34,923 nucleotides of DNA. Origin: Verrucomicrobiaceae bacterium. Its GTDB lineage: Bacteria > Verrucomicrobiota > Verrucomicrobiia > Verrucomicrobiales > Verrucomicrobiaceae. The translations under genes were made by a program, and so were the position numbers. The notes under the pieces were generated by a model that was not told the DNA's origin, made no database searches, and worked only from the letters and a program-made list of their open reading frames with translations. This document shows positions 26,068 to 33,706 of the stretch, piece by piece (position 1 is the stretch's first letter; every line of letters begins with the position of its first letter). The stretch is from NCBI GenBank assembly GCA_016795375.1, contig JAEUHJ010000209.1, forward strand, positions 1-34,923, written 5' to 3'.

Positions 26068-26322
26068 TCAGGCCGGAAGCAGGACGCGGTCGAGCAGGAG
26101 GAGCACGCCGAGGATGAGGCAAAGCAGCGCGGCGAAGCCGAGCCGCCAGACGAAATGCGCGTCGCGCAGATCCATGAAGCGCCAGCCGACCAGCGCGGCC
26201 TTCACTCCGGCACCGCCGAGGATGCAGGCGGTGGCGAAGTGGCCGGAGAGGGTGGTGCTGAGGGCGAAGCCGGAGGCGGTGAGTCCGAGGAGGACGACGA
26301 GGATCCAGGTGTTTGTTTTCAT
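26068..26322 (-). CDS. norF: NorF-like small membrane protein (cytochrome oxidase subunit IV-like)
   Basis: An 84-residue protein with three hydrophobic segments (about 6-24, 29-47 and 58-80). The pattern ...ACILGGAGVKAALVGWRFMDLRDAH... is the COX4_pro/NorF signature, where a Lys and an F-M-x-L motif precede the second segment turn. It is encoded just downstream of norE, overlapping it by four bases. NorF is a small accessory protein of nitric oxide reductase operons whose exact role is unclear. Because this fold is also shared with aa3 oxidase subunit IV, the assignment depends on context. Confidence 0.78.
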   Translation of the reverse strand: MKTNTWILVVLLGLTASGFALSTTLSGHFATACILGGAGVKAALVGWRFMDLRDAHFVWRLGFAALLCLILGVLLLLDRVLLPA

Positions 26323-26939
26323 CGGAGGAGGTAGATGACCGGGTAGAGCAGCAGCCAGATGAGGTCGCACATGTGCCAGAAGATGCCGGCGCTCTCCACG
26401 TCGGCAAAATTGCCGGGGTGGTATTTGCCGCGTCGGAGGCCGGAGCGCATGACCAGGAGCAGGACGACGGCCACCAGGACGTGCAGGAAGTGGAAGCCGG
26501 TGAGCAGCCAGTAGAGGGTGAAGAAGGTGTCGTCGCCAAAGCCGATGCCGTGGTGGACTTTGATGGCGTACTCCACGCTTTTGAGCAGGAGGAAGGCGAA
26601 GCCCGCGCTGATGGCCGCGCCGGTCCAGCGCGCGGCGCCGTCGCGTCCGGCGCGCAGCAGGCCGATGGCATTGGCCATGAACCAGCCGCCGGTGAGCAGG
26701 ATCATGGTGTTCACCAGCGCGATGGGCTGGTTGAGCACGGCGCGCCCGGCCTGGAACGCCGCATGCCCGGCGCGGCTCTGCACCAGGAAGACAATGAGGC
26801 CGGCGGCGAAGGTGAGCAGCTCGAGGCAGACGATGATCCAGACGAGCACGCCGCCGGGCGGCTCCCAGAGGTCCTTGCGGTGGGGGCCGTGGGGCGCGGG
26901 GGCGTCGCAGGGGCGGTCGGGGTGGCTGGTGTCCATCAT
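26319..26939 (-). CDS. norE: NorE-like cytochrome c oxidase subunit III family protein
   Basis: A 206-residue inner-membrane protein with about five hydrophobic segments. The family core is visible: GGVLVWIIVCLELLTFAAGL, NTMILLTGGWFMANA, and LTGFHFLHVLVAVVLLLVMR, ending in ESAGIFWHMCDLIWLLLYPVIYLL (subunit III His and Trp-His block). It corresponds to NorE, an accessory subunit encoded with bacterial nitric oxide reductases; there is no subunit I or II of an oxidase beside it, so NOR membership is favoured. Two adjacent ATGs (26939, 26936) are possible starts. It overlaps norF (ATGA) and diverges from norC with an FNR-like box between. Confidence 0.85.
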   Translation of the reverse strand: MMDTSHPDRPCDAPAPHGPHRKDLWEPPGGVLVWIIVCLELLTFAAGLIVFLVQSRAGHAAFQAGRAVLNQPIALVNTMILLTGGWFMANAIGLLRAGRDGAARWTGAAISAGFAFLLLKSVEYAIKVHHGIGFGDDTFFTLYWLLTGFHFLHVLVAVVLLLVMRSGLRRGKYHPGNFADVESAGIFWHMCDLIWLLLYPVIYLLR

Positions 26940-27014
26940 GGTGCGGTCGGCTTGTGTTGGGTGCGGGGCGGGCGGGCCGGTGCCCGCACTTCGCGCTGAT
27001 ATTATCGCCACGCA

Positions 27015-27028
27015 TTGACTTGTGTCAT
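27015..27028. promoter_or_regulatory. FNR/DNR-like operator between norE and norC
   Basis: TTGAC-TTGT-GTCAT differs from the palindrome TTGAC-N4-GTCAA at one end base. Its centre is about 71 bases before the norC ATG, consistent with a -41.5 class II site and a short leader; it also lies 82 bases from the divergent norE start. It is related to the site upstream of the RIC gene. Confidence 0.65.
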
Positions 27029-27092
27029 AGTTTTGAAATGATGGCGGCGTGTAGGCTGGCCGCCTGCAACCCACATCACCTCACGACTCATC

Positions 27093-27806
27093 ATGCTCAG
27101 CAAATCCCAGGCAAAAATATTCTTCCTCGGCGGCACCGGCGTGTTCACCGCTGCCTTCCTCGCGCTGACCTTCGACACCCACCGGAAGGTGCCCGCGCAG
27201 ACGCGGCAGGCGAACATCACCCCGGCGGTGGACCGCGGGAAGCACATCTGGGAGGACAACAACTGCATGGGCTGCCACACGCTCTTCGGGGAGGGTGCCT
27301 ACTACGCGCCGGAGCTGACCAAGGCGGTGGAACGGCGCGGCAAGCCGTGGTTGAAGATGTTCCTGAAGGATCCGGAGGCGATGTTCCCCAACGACCGCAA
27401 GATGGTGAACTACCACTTCAATGATGCGCAGATCGAGGACGTCATCGCCTTCCTGGAATGGTGCGGGAACGTGGATTTGAACGGCTTCCCTGCCAAGCCG
27501 CCGCTGGCGGAGAAGATGAAGGCCACCAGCGCGGCGCCAGTGGTGACCACCAAGCCGGTGCCGGCGATCTTTGACATGATGGCGTGCCGGGGCTGCCACT
27601 CGCTGGGCGGTCAGGGCGGGATGGCCGGGGCCGCGCTCGGCGCGCCGCCGCTGGATGATGTCTATAAACGGAAGAACAAGGCGGAGCTCGCCGCGTGGAT
27701 CTCCGACCCGGCGAAGGTCAAGCCGGACACCAAGATGCCGAAGATCCCGCTGACGCCGGCGCAGTTGGAGGAAATCGTCACCTTCCTCTCCTCCCTGGGC
27801 AACTAA
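27093..27806 (+). CDS. norC: Nitric oxide reductase subunit C with an additional fused cytochrome c domain
   Basis: Membrane-anchored periplasmic electron-entry subunit of cytochrome c-dependent NO reductase. A signal anchor (residues 8-26) is followed by the NorC heme domain with CMGCH (58-62), the GEGAYYAPELT segment and the distal ligand Met104 region (RKMVNY). Normal NorC (about 150 residues) would end near residue 127. Here an Ala/Pro-rich linker (131-160) is followed by a second cytochrome c domain with CRGCH (165-169) and a Met ligand at 215 (DTKMPK), giving 237 residues and two hemes. It lies 19 bases before norB. The extra domain probably acts as a built-in electron donor. Confidence 0.92.
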   Translation: MLSKSQAKIFFLGGTGVFTAAFLALTFDTHRKVPAQTRQANITPAVDRGKHIWEDNNCMGCHTLFGEGAYYAPELTKAVERRGKPWLKMFLKDPEAMFPNDRKMVNYHFNDAQIEDVIAFLEWCGNVDLNGFPAKPPLAEKMKATSAAPVVTTKPVPAIFDMMACRGCHSLGGQGGMAGAALGAPPLDDVYKRKNKAELAAWISDPAKVKPDTKMPKIPLTPAQLEEIVTFLSSLGN

Positions 27807-27825
27807 CCCCCCACCTTTCCATCAC

Positions 27826-29190
27826 ATGAAATTCGCCTCACAAAAAGTCGCTTACTGGTTCTTTGCCTCGGCCATGCTGCTCTTCGTCCTGCAGCTCGTC
27901 TATGGCTTCATCATGGGTTTCGCACACGTCGGCCTCGATGTGCTGCACCAGTGGATCCCCTTCAACACCGCGCGCGCGGTGCATACCAACCTGCTGGTCT
28001 TCTGGCTGCTGCTCGGCTTCATGGGCGCGGCCTACTTCATCATCCCGGAGGAGGCGGACCAGGAGCTCTGGTCGCCGAAGCTGGCGTACATCCAGCTCAT
28101 CGCCTTCCTGGCCGTGGGTGTGACGGCGCTGGCCGGCTACCATTTCAATGTCTGGGAGGGCCGCAAGTTCCTCGAAATCCCGCGCCCGCTGGACTACCTC
28201 GTGGTCATCGACGTGCTGGCGTTCCTGCTGAACATCGGCATGACCATGCTGAAGGGCAAGCGCCACACCACGACGTCGATGGTGCTCTACATGGGCCTGC
28301 TCTTTGCCGGGCTGCTCTACCTGCCGGGCATGATCTACTTTGACAACCAGACGATGGATTCCTTCTACCGCTGGTGGGTCGTGCATCTGTGGGTGGAGGG
28401 CGTGTGGGAGCTCATCATGGGCGGCATCCTCTGCTACCTGCTTATCAAGCTCACCGGCGTGGACCGCGAGGTGGTGGAGAAATGGCTCTACATCATCGTC
28501 GGCCTCACCTTCCTCAGCGGCATCCTCGGCACCGGCCACCACTACTATTACATCGGCGCGCCGCGCTACTGGCTCATCGTCGGCGGCATCTTCAGCGCGC
28601 TGGAGCCGCTGGCCTTCCTCGGCATGGCCATCTACGCGCTCGCCATGGCGAAGAAGGGCGGACGCAAGCATCCGAACAAGATCGCCCTGACCTGGTCCCT
28701 CGGCTGCTCCATCATGGCCTGCGTCGGCGCGGGCTTCCTCGGCATCGCCCACACCATCCCGCAGGTGAACATGTACACGCACGGCACGCTGGTCACCGCG
28801 ATGCACGGCCACCTCGCCTTCTGGGGCGCCTACGCGATGATCGTGCTCGCCATCATGGCCTACGCCATGCCGTTGCTCACCGGGCGCAAGCTGTGGGACT
28901 CCCCCGTCGCCACCTGGGCCTTCTGGACCAGCAACATCGGCATGAGCTTCATGACCGGGGCCTTCGCCGTGGCCGGCATCACGCAGGTGAACCTGGAGCG
29001 CCGCATGGGCTTCGACTTCCTCGCCGTGCAGCATGAGATCGAGATGCACTTCATCGGCCTCCTGCTCGCCGCCAGCCTCTTCACCATCGGCATCCTGCTC
29101 TTCATCTGGAATTTCATCCGCCACGGCCTGCCCACGGACGAGGCGCTCGGTGCCGATATCGAATCCTCGCCGGCCGAGGCGCGGTCATGA
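27826..29190 (+). CDS. norB: Nitric oxide reductase subunit B (cNOR catalytic subunit)
   Basis: Heme-copper-superfamily catalytic subunit that reduces two NO to N2O in the inner membrane. At 454 residues it is a normal cNOR NorB with twelve hydrophobic segments and no quinol-oxidising N-terminal extension. Ligands match Pseudomonas NorB: heme b His53 and His329, heme b3 His327 (MHGH, 326-329), FeB His187, His238 and His239, with the FeB glutamate Glu191 (VHLWVEGVWE) and Glu260 (SALEPL). Glu instead of the oxidase Tyr confirms a NOR and not an oxidase. The stop overlaps the norQ start by four bases (ATGA). Confidence 0.97.
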   Translation: MKFASQKVAYWFFASAMLLFVLQLVYGFIMGFAHVGLDVLHQWIPFNTARAVHTNLLVFWLLLGFMGAAYFIIPEEADQELWSPKLAYIQLIAFLAVGVTALAGYHFNVWEGRKFLEIPRPLDYLVVIDVLAFLLNIGMTMLKGKRHTTTSMVLYMGLLFAGLLYLPGMIYFDNQTMDSFYRWWVVHLWVEGVWELIMGGILCYLLIKLTGVDREVVEKWLYIIVGLTFLSGILGTGHHYYYIGAPRYWLIVGGIFSALEPLAFLGMAIYALAMAKKGGRKHPNKIALTWSLGCSIMACVGAGFLGIAHTIPQVNMYTHGTLVTAMHGHLAFWGAYAMIVLAIMAYAMPLLTGRKLWDSPVATWAFWTSNIGMSFMTGAFAVAGITQVNLERRMGFDFLAVQHEIEMHFIGLLLAASLFTIGILLFIWNFIRHGLPTDEALGADIESSPAEARS

Positions 29191-29957
29191 GCGTCTTCTA
29201 TCTGCCGGTCGGCAAGGAGGAGACGGTTTTCCGCCACGCCCATGAGTCGCGCCTGCCGCTCATGGTCAAAGGGCCGACCGGCTGCGGCAAGACGCGCTTC
29301 ATCCAGCACATGGCGGAGAAGCTCGGGCGCGAGCTCGTCACCGTCTCCTGCAACGAGGACACCTCCGCCACCGACCTGCTCGGGCGGCACTTGCTGCTCG
29401 GCGGCGACACGCGCTGGGTGGACGGCCCGGTGACGCGCGCCGTGCGCGGCGGCGCGCTGCTTTACCTCGATGAGATCGCCGAGGCCCGCGCCGACGCGCT
29501 CGTGGTCATCCATTCGCTCAGCGACCACCGCCGCGAGCTCTTCCTCGACCGCACCGGCGAGACCTTGCGCGCGCCGGATGACTTCATGCTCATCGTCAGC
29601 TACAACCCCGGCTACCAGCGTTCGATGCGCGAGCTGAAACCCTCCACACGGCAGCGCTTTGTCGCGCTGAGCTTCGGCTATCCGCCGGAGTCCGTGGAGG
29701 TCGGGATCATCACCGGGGAGACCGGCGTGGAGAAGGCGGTCGCGCAGCGGCTCGTGCAGATCGGGCGGAAGATCCGCGCTCTCAGCGAGCTCTCGCTCAT
29801 GGAGTCCGCCAGCACGCGCCTGCTCGTCGCCGCCGCGCGTCTCATCACCCGCGGTGTGCCGCCCCGCCTCGCCTGCGTCAGCGCCATCGTCGAGCCGCTC
29901 AGCGACGATCCCGACGCCCTCACCGCCCTGCGGCAGGTGGTGGAAATCGGCATTTAA
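29187..29957 (+). CDS. norQ: NorQ, MoxR-type AAA+ ATPase for NO reductase activation
   Basis: A 256-residue cytoplasmic AAA+ protein. Walker A GPTGCGKT (29-36), Walker B LLYLDE (91-96) and the sensor/arginine regions (SYNPGYQR, about 145-152; KPSTRQRFVA) are typical of the NorQ/CbbQ subfamily, together with the C-terminal helical lid. NorQ works with the VWA protein NorD to insert or activate the non-heme iron of NorB. Here norQ overlaps norB by four bases and is followed by norD 10 bases later, in the standard order. The ATG is clear. Confidence 0.95.
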   Translation: MSVFYLPVGKEETVFRHAHESRLPLMVKGPTGCGKTRFIQHMAEKLGRELVTVSCNEDTSATDLLGRHLLLGGDTRWVDGPVTRAVRGGALLYLDEIAEARADALVVIHSLSDHRRELFLDRTGETLRAPDDFMLIVSYNPGYQRSMRELKPSTRQRFVALSFGYPPESVEVGIITGETGVEKAVAQRLVQIGRKIRALSELSLMESASTRLLVAAARLITRGVPPRLACVSAIVEPLSDDPDALTALRQVVEIGI

Positions 29958-29967
29958 TCCCCGCGTC

Positions 29968-31674
29968 ATGCTCGACTGGGAAGAGCACACCTTCGTCGGC
30001 CTGCGGGCGCTCTACCGCCGTGTCTTCATGCGCCCGGCGCAACGCGCCCGCGACGCCGTGCGTGCCACGCTCGCCGGGCGGCGGCAGAGTCTGCTGCTGC
30101 TGGCCCAGGCGCTGGCGGGAAAGCCGCTCGCGTTGTTTGAAACGGGCAACGCGCAGCTCTGCGCCGAAGGCCGCGTCTTCCTGCCGCCGGAGTTTTCCAT
30201 CGCCACCACGCGTGAGGCCAATGCGGAGCTCTTCACGCTCAAGACCGTCTTCGCCGCGCTGGCCATGCGCCAGGGCTGGCTGAAGGACGGCGGCATTCCT
30301 CTCCCCGACCTCGTGCGACGCTGCGCGGACGAGCTGCCCGGCCTCGATGAAAAGATCGCCGCCGTGCGGGCCGCGTTGCCGCCGGACGCCGACCTCTGGC
30401 AGCTCATGGGCACGCTGCCGTCGCCGTCACGCGCCGCCTCCGTCAGCGCGCAGGTTCTTGATGCCAGGCCGGAGGCCCCGCCCGCGCAGGCTGTCACCGA
30501 GATCACCGGCCAGGGCCAGGCCGAGGTCGAGGTCATCGCCATCGAGCATCTCGACAATCCCGGCGCGGAGATGCCGGAGCATGTGTTCGAGAAGGTCGAA
30601 TCCATCGAGGAATACCAGGGCACGCCGCGCAAGACCGACGACGATGACGCGCTCAAAGACCACGAGGAGGCGCTGCGCGAGCTGGAGATGCGCCAGCTCC
30701 TGCGCACCGCCGAGCGCCCGCGCTCCATCTACCGCAGCGATGTCATCCTCGACGGCCTCAGCCTCGAGGTCGGCGACGACACGCGCGGCCCCGGCATCCC
30801 GTATCCCGAGTGGGATCACCGGCGCGGCGGCTACCGCGCCGACTGGTGCCGCGTGCAGGCCGGGCGTGCCACGCGTGGCGACGCCGCGTGGGTGGGGCGT
30901 ACCGCCGCGAAGCACCGCGCCCTTCTTCACCGGCTGCGCCGGCAGTTCGCCACGCTGCGTTCCGAATTCCTGCGCCAGCGCCGCCAGCCGCTCGGCCCGG
31001 AGTTCGATCTCGACGCCGTCATCAACGCCGAAGTCCTCCGCCGCGTCGGCGGCGCGCCCGGAGAGTTGATTTACACCGACGTGCGGCGCGACCTGCACGA
31101 CATCGCCGCGCTCGTCCTGCTCGACCAGAGTTATTCGACCGACGCCTGGCTGAACAACGAGCGCGTGCTCGACCTCATCACCGAGACCATCTTCTGCGTC
31201 GGCGAGGTGCTCGGTGACGCGATCGAGAAACTCGCCATCGCCGGCTTCAGCTCGAACACCCGGCGCTCGTGCCGCTTCGAGCTGCGCAAAGATTTCACCG
31301 AGCCGTGGTCGCAGGCACGCGCCCGCCTCGGCACGCTGGAGCCCGCCGGCTACACGCGCATCGGCCCGGCGCTGCGTCACGCGCAGGAGCTGCTAGCCCG
31401 CGAACCCGCGCGGCGGAAGATCATCCTGCTCATCACCGACGGCCGTCCCTGCGACTACGACCGCTACGAAGGCGCCTACGGCATCCAGGACGTGAAAAAA
31501 GCCATCGAGACCGGCCGCCAGCACGGCATCCAGACGCACGCCTTCGCCGTGGAGAAGCAGGCGGCGGAATTTTTCCCGGCGATGTTCACCCGCCACAGCT
31601 ATGACATCATCCCGAATCCCGCCCGCCTCACCGAGTCCATGTGTCGGGTCTTCTCCCGGCTGCTCCGGGACTGA
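29968..31674 (+). CDS. norD: NorD, von Willebrand factor A protein for NO reductase activation
   Basis: A 568-residue protein. The C-terminal VWA domain (about 375-560) has the MIDAS motif D386-Q-S388-Y-S390 (LLDQSYSTD) and the later T and D coordination strands (IAGFSSNTRR, then LLITDGRPCDYDRYEG). The N-terminal half (about 1-280) is the acidic, helical NorD-specific region, with the linker LRELEMRQLLRT. NorD pairs with the AAA+ NorQ to activate NorB. The frame is open 114 bases before the ATG at 29968, inside norQ, but WEEHTFVGLRALYRRV is the usual N-terminus. Gene order norCBQD is canonical for cNOR clusters. Confidence 0.93.
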   Translation: MLDWEEHTFVGLRALYRRVFMRPAQRARDAVRATLAGRRQSLLLLAQALAGKPLALFETGNAQLCAEGRVFLPPEFSIATTREANAELFTLKTVFAALAMRQGWLKDGGIPLPDLVRRCADELPGLDEKIAAVRAALPPDADLWQLMGTLPSPSRAASVSAQVLDARPEAPPAQAVTEITGQGQAEVEVIAIEHLDNPGAEMPEHVFEKVESIEEYQGTPRKTDDDDALKDHEEALRELEMRQLLRTAERPRSIYRSDVILDGLSLEVGDDTRGPGIPYPEWDHRRGGYRADWCRVQAGRATRGDAAWVGRTAAKHRALLHRLRRQFATLRSEFLRQRRQPLGPEFDLDAVINAEVLRRVGGAPGELIYTDVRRDLHDIAALVLLDQSYSTDAWLNNERVLDLITETIFCVGEVLGDAIEKLAIAGFSSNTRRSCRFELRKDFTEPWSQARARLGTLEPAGYTRIGPALRHAQELLAREPARRKIILLITDGRPCDYDRYEGAYGIQDVKKAIETGRQHGIQTHAFAVEKQAAEFFPAMFTRHSYDIIPNPARLTESMCRVFSRLLRD

Positions 31675-31700
31675 GCGCGCCGCCTGCCACCGCTGAAATT

Positions 31701-31955
31701 GTGAAACCGCAACACTTCAAACGCCTCGATGTCCGCAAGCTCCTCGCCCGCGGCGGCAATCCATTCACCGTGATCCGCGCGAGCGTGGACGCCCTTCGGA
31801 CGGACGAGGGCCTCATCGTCGTCTCCCCCTTCCTGCCCTCGCCCCTCATCGAAAAACTCGGCGGGGAGGGCTTCGCATCCCGTGTGGAGCCGCAGTCCGA
31901 CGGGAGCTGGGTGACGTATTTCTGGCGTGAAGCCGCCGACGAGGCCAATTCTTGA
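31701..31955 (+). CDS. DUF2249 domain protein
   Basis: A small protein of about 85 residues. FKRLDVRKLLARGGNPFTVIRASVDALRTDEGLIVVSPFLPSPLIEKL followed by a short strand ending WVTYFWR is the DUF2249 pattern. The domain often accompanies hemerythrin-type and NO-related proteins, which fits its place after norD (27 bases) and before the Crp/Fnr gene. No ATG is available; the GTG at 31701 begins the conserved part and is chosen, while GTG 31641 would overlap norD by 34 bases. Domain function unknown. The typical HxP strand reads SPFLPSPL. Confidence 0.72.
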   Translation: MKPQHFKRLDVRKLLARGGNPFTVIRASVDALRTDEGLIVVSPFLPSPLIEKLGGEGFASRVEPQSDGSWVTYFWREAADEANS

Positions 31956-31957
31956 CT

Positions 31958-31994
31958 GGAGGAATGCATCCGGCAGCGGCATAGCATTCCCTCC
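31958..31994 (+). promoter_or_regulatory. Hairpin directly before the Crp/Fnr start codon
   Basis: GGAGGAATGC (31958-31967) pairs with GCATTCCCTCC (31984-31994), with one bulged base and a 16-base loop. It fills the whole 39-base gap between the DUF2249 stop and the Crp/Fnr ATG. No T-run follows. It could be an operator or a translation-control hairpin. Confidence 0.55.
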
Positions 31995-32717
31995 ATGCCC
32001 AGACCTCACACCACAGCGCGGACCATCGTCTTTGCCAGCACGCTGCGGAGCTGCCAGCTCTTCACCGGACTGCCACCGGAGGAGGTGGACACCATCGCCG
32101 CGCTGGTCATTCCGAAGGAGCTGTCGAAGGGTGAGTATCTCTTTTATGAAGGCGCGGCCTCCGAGGGCTTCTACGTCGTGCAGCGCGGCGCGGTGAATGT
32201 GCATCGCGTCGGCGCGAACGGGAAGGAGCAGGTCATCTCCGTCTTCCGCGCGGGCCAGTCCTTTGCCGAGGCCGCCCTCGCCAGCGAAGGCGGCTATCCG
32301 GCGGACGCGCGGGCGATCGAGCAGACCACCGTGCTGCTCATCCCCAAGGCGGACATCCTCGGCCTGCTGCGCAGCCGCCCGGAGCTGGCGCTGCGCATGC
32401 TCGGCGCCATGAGCCAGCACCTGCGCGTGCTCGTGGGCCTGCTCGACGACCTCACGCTCAAAGACGTCGAGACCCGCCTGGCGAACTGGCTCATCAAACG
32501 CTGCCCCGTCCCGCTGCCGGAGCGCGCGGTGGTCATCGACCTCGACCGCACGAAGCGCGTCATCGCCGCCGAGATCGGCACCGTCAGCGAGACCCTCTCC
32601 CGCACGCTGGCGGACTTCCGCGAGCGCAAGCTCATCAAGGTCGCCGGAAAACAAATCACCGTCCTGCAGCCAGGACGGCTCGAAGAAATCCTGCGCCGCA
32701 ATCTGGGAGAGCTGTGA
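31995..32717 (+). CDS. Crp/Fnr family transcriptional regulator (DNR/NnrR-like)
   Basis: A 240-residue regulator. The cyclic-nucleotide-binding-type beta-barrel spans about 15-125 (CQLFTGLPPEEVDTIAALVIPKELSKGEYLF, QRGAVNVHRVG), then a dimer helix (131-165) and the winged helix with the recognition segment AAEIGTVSETLSRTLADFRERKLIKV (E199, S202, R203, the FNR-type E-x-x-S-R). It lacks the four-cysteine FeS cluster of FNR: only Cys20 and Cys170 are present. This fits a DNR/NnrR-type NO sensor using heme or another cofactor; the sensor mechanism is inferred. It closes the nor cluster and probably acts on the TTGAC-N4-GTCAA sites at 25149 and 27015. Confidence 0.88.
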   Translation: MPRPHTTARTIVFASTLRSCQLFTGLPPEEVDTIAALVIPKELSKGEYLFYEGAASEGFYVVQRGAVNVHRVGANGKEQVISVFRAGQSFAEAALASEGGYPADARAIEQTTVLLIPKADILGLLRSRPELALRMLGAMSQHLRVLVGLLDDLTLKDVETRLANWLIKRCPVPLPERAVVIDLDRTKRVIAAEIGTVSETLSRTLADFRERKLIKVAGKQITVLQPGRLEEILRRNLGEL

Positions 32718-32743
32718 GGGGGGAGGGGCTTGCTCCCCATTCC

Positions 32744-33457
32744 TCACGCCTCCGGCTTCTTCTGCGCGAAGAGCCAGCTCCAGAACTCGGGGTCGTCATA
32801 CGTCCGCGTCCACGAGTCGTGGCCGACGCCGGGGTAGATCGTCAGCTTCACCGGCGCGCCGGCCTTTTCCAGCGCGGCGTGGATTTTGCGGCTGTTGTCC
32901 ACTGGCACCGCGCCGTCCTTGTCGCCGTGGAAAATCCAGCAGGGCAGGTGCTTCAGGCGTTCTGCCTGCACCCAGCGCACGCCCGCGCCGCCGCAGATCG
33001 GCGCGATGGCCGCGTAGGTGTGCGGGTACTCGAACGCCGTCTCCCAGGTGCCGAAGCCGCCCATGCTCAGGCCGGTGAGATAGGCGCGGCTGGCATCGAT
33101 GCGCTCTGTCTTGATGAGATGGTCCGTCACCGCTTTCACGCCATGTGGATTCCACAGCTCGTTGGCCGGGCATTGCAGGCTGGCGACCAAGGCGGGGAAT
33201 CTCCGCCCGGCGGCGATCAGCTTCGGCGGGCCGTGTATCTTGACCTTGCCGAGATCCGCGCCGCGCTCCCCGCTGCCGTGCAGGAAGATGACCAGCGGCC
33301 ACTTTTTCTTCGCATCGGCCTCGTAGCCCTCCGGTTTGCTCAAAAGGTAGCGGTAGCTGACCTTGATGACGAAATCGCCGCTGTAGTGCTGCGCGGTCTG
33401 CGTGTCAGCGTGGGCAAGGGCGGTGGCGAGGAGCAGGAAGAGGAGTGATCTGACCAT
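32744..33457 (-). CDS. Exported alpha/beta-hydrolase esterase (polyhydroxybutyrate depolymerase-like)
   Basis: A 237-residue secreted serine esterase. A signal peptide (MVRSLLFLLLATALAHA) precedes the hydrolase fold: WPLVIFLHGSGERGADLGKVKIHGPPKL (oxyanion region), TGLSMGGFGTWETA with the nucleophile Ser, HGDKDGAVPVDNSRK (Asp) and YPGVGHDSWTRTYDDP (His). The domain order is that of PHB-depolymerase/ferulic acid esterase-like proteins common in Planctomycetota and Verrucomicrobiota. The substrate could be an acetylated or feruloylated polysaccharide. The ATG at 33457 gives the signal peptide; the longer upstream reading adds no motif. It stands convergent with the Crp/Fnr gene (26-base gap). 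Confidence 0.85.
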   Translation of the reverse strand: MVRSLLFLLLATALAHADTQTAQHYSGDFVIKVSYRYLLSKPEGYEADAKKKWPLVIFLHGSGERGADLGKVKIHGPPKLIAAGRRFPALVASLQCPANELWNPHGVKAVTDHLIKTERIDASRAYLTGLSMGGFGTWETAFEYPHTYAAIAPICGGAGVRWVQAERLKHLPCWIFHGDKDGAVPVDNSRKIHAALEKAGAPVKLTIYPGVGHDSWTRTYDDPEFWSWLFAQKKPEA

Positions 33458-33524
33458 GGGAGCATAACGCGCGGTGAGAATGCTCCTTGCAGTGCGGGGA
33501 GCTCGATGAGCCGCGCTCGTCGTA

Positions 33525-33693
33525 GGCCGGATGTGTCCGGCGTATTGCGCACCGCGAGGATAAGGCATTCGTTCGCCGGACTATCCGGCGGCTTGGCGGC
33601 ATCGCGCGTGATGGCGCGTCATGAGCCGGATAGTTGGGCGAAGGTGGTCATGGACGCCCCTCGAAACCGGATTTCCGCACAACACATCCGGCC
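33525..33693. repeat. REP-like cluster of GCCGGA palindromes
   Basis: The region has a repeated GCCGGA/TCCGGC core. A palindrome GCCGGA-TGTG-TCCGGC is at 33526-33541 and another, GCCGGA-CTA-TCCGGC, at 33575-33589. GCCGGATAGT (33625-33634) pairs with ACTATCCGGC (33580-33589). The outer arms GGCCGGATGTGT (33525-33536) and ACACATCCGGCC (33682-33693) are exact inverted repeats. The gap 33458-33706 has no gene. Confidence 0.72.
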
Positions 33694-33706
33694 TGCTGCC
33701 AGCGTT

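Noticed and set aside
26068..26939. Cytochrome c oxidase subunits III and IV of an aa3 oxidase
   Set aside because: No oxidase subunit I or II lies nearby, and the pair diverges from norC with an FNR-like box, so norE/norF fits better.
32720..32738. GGGGAG...CTCCCC hairpin after the Crp/Fnr gene
   Set aside because: It is short, has no T-run, and lies in the 26-base gap before a convergent gene. It could be a weak terminator, but the evidence is not enough.
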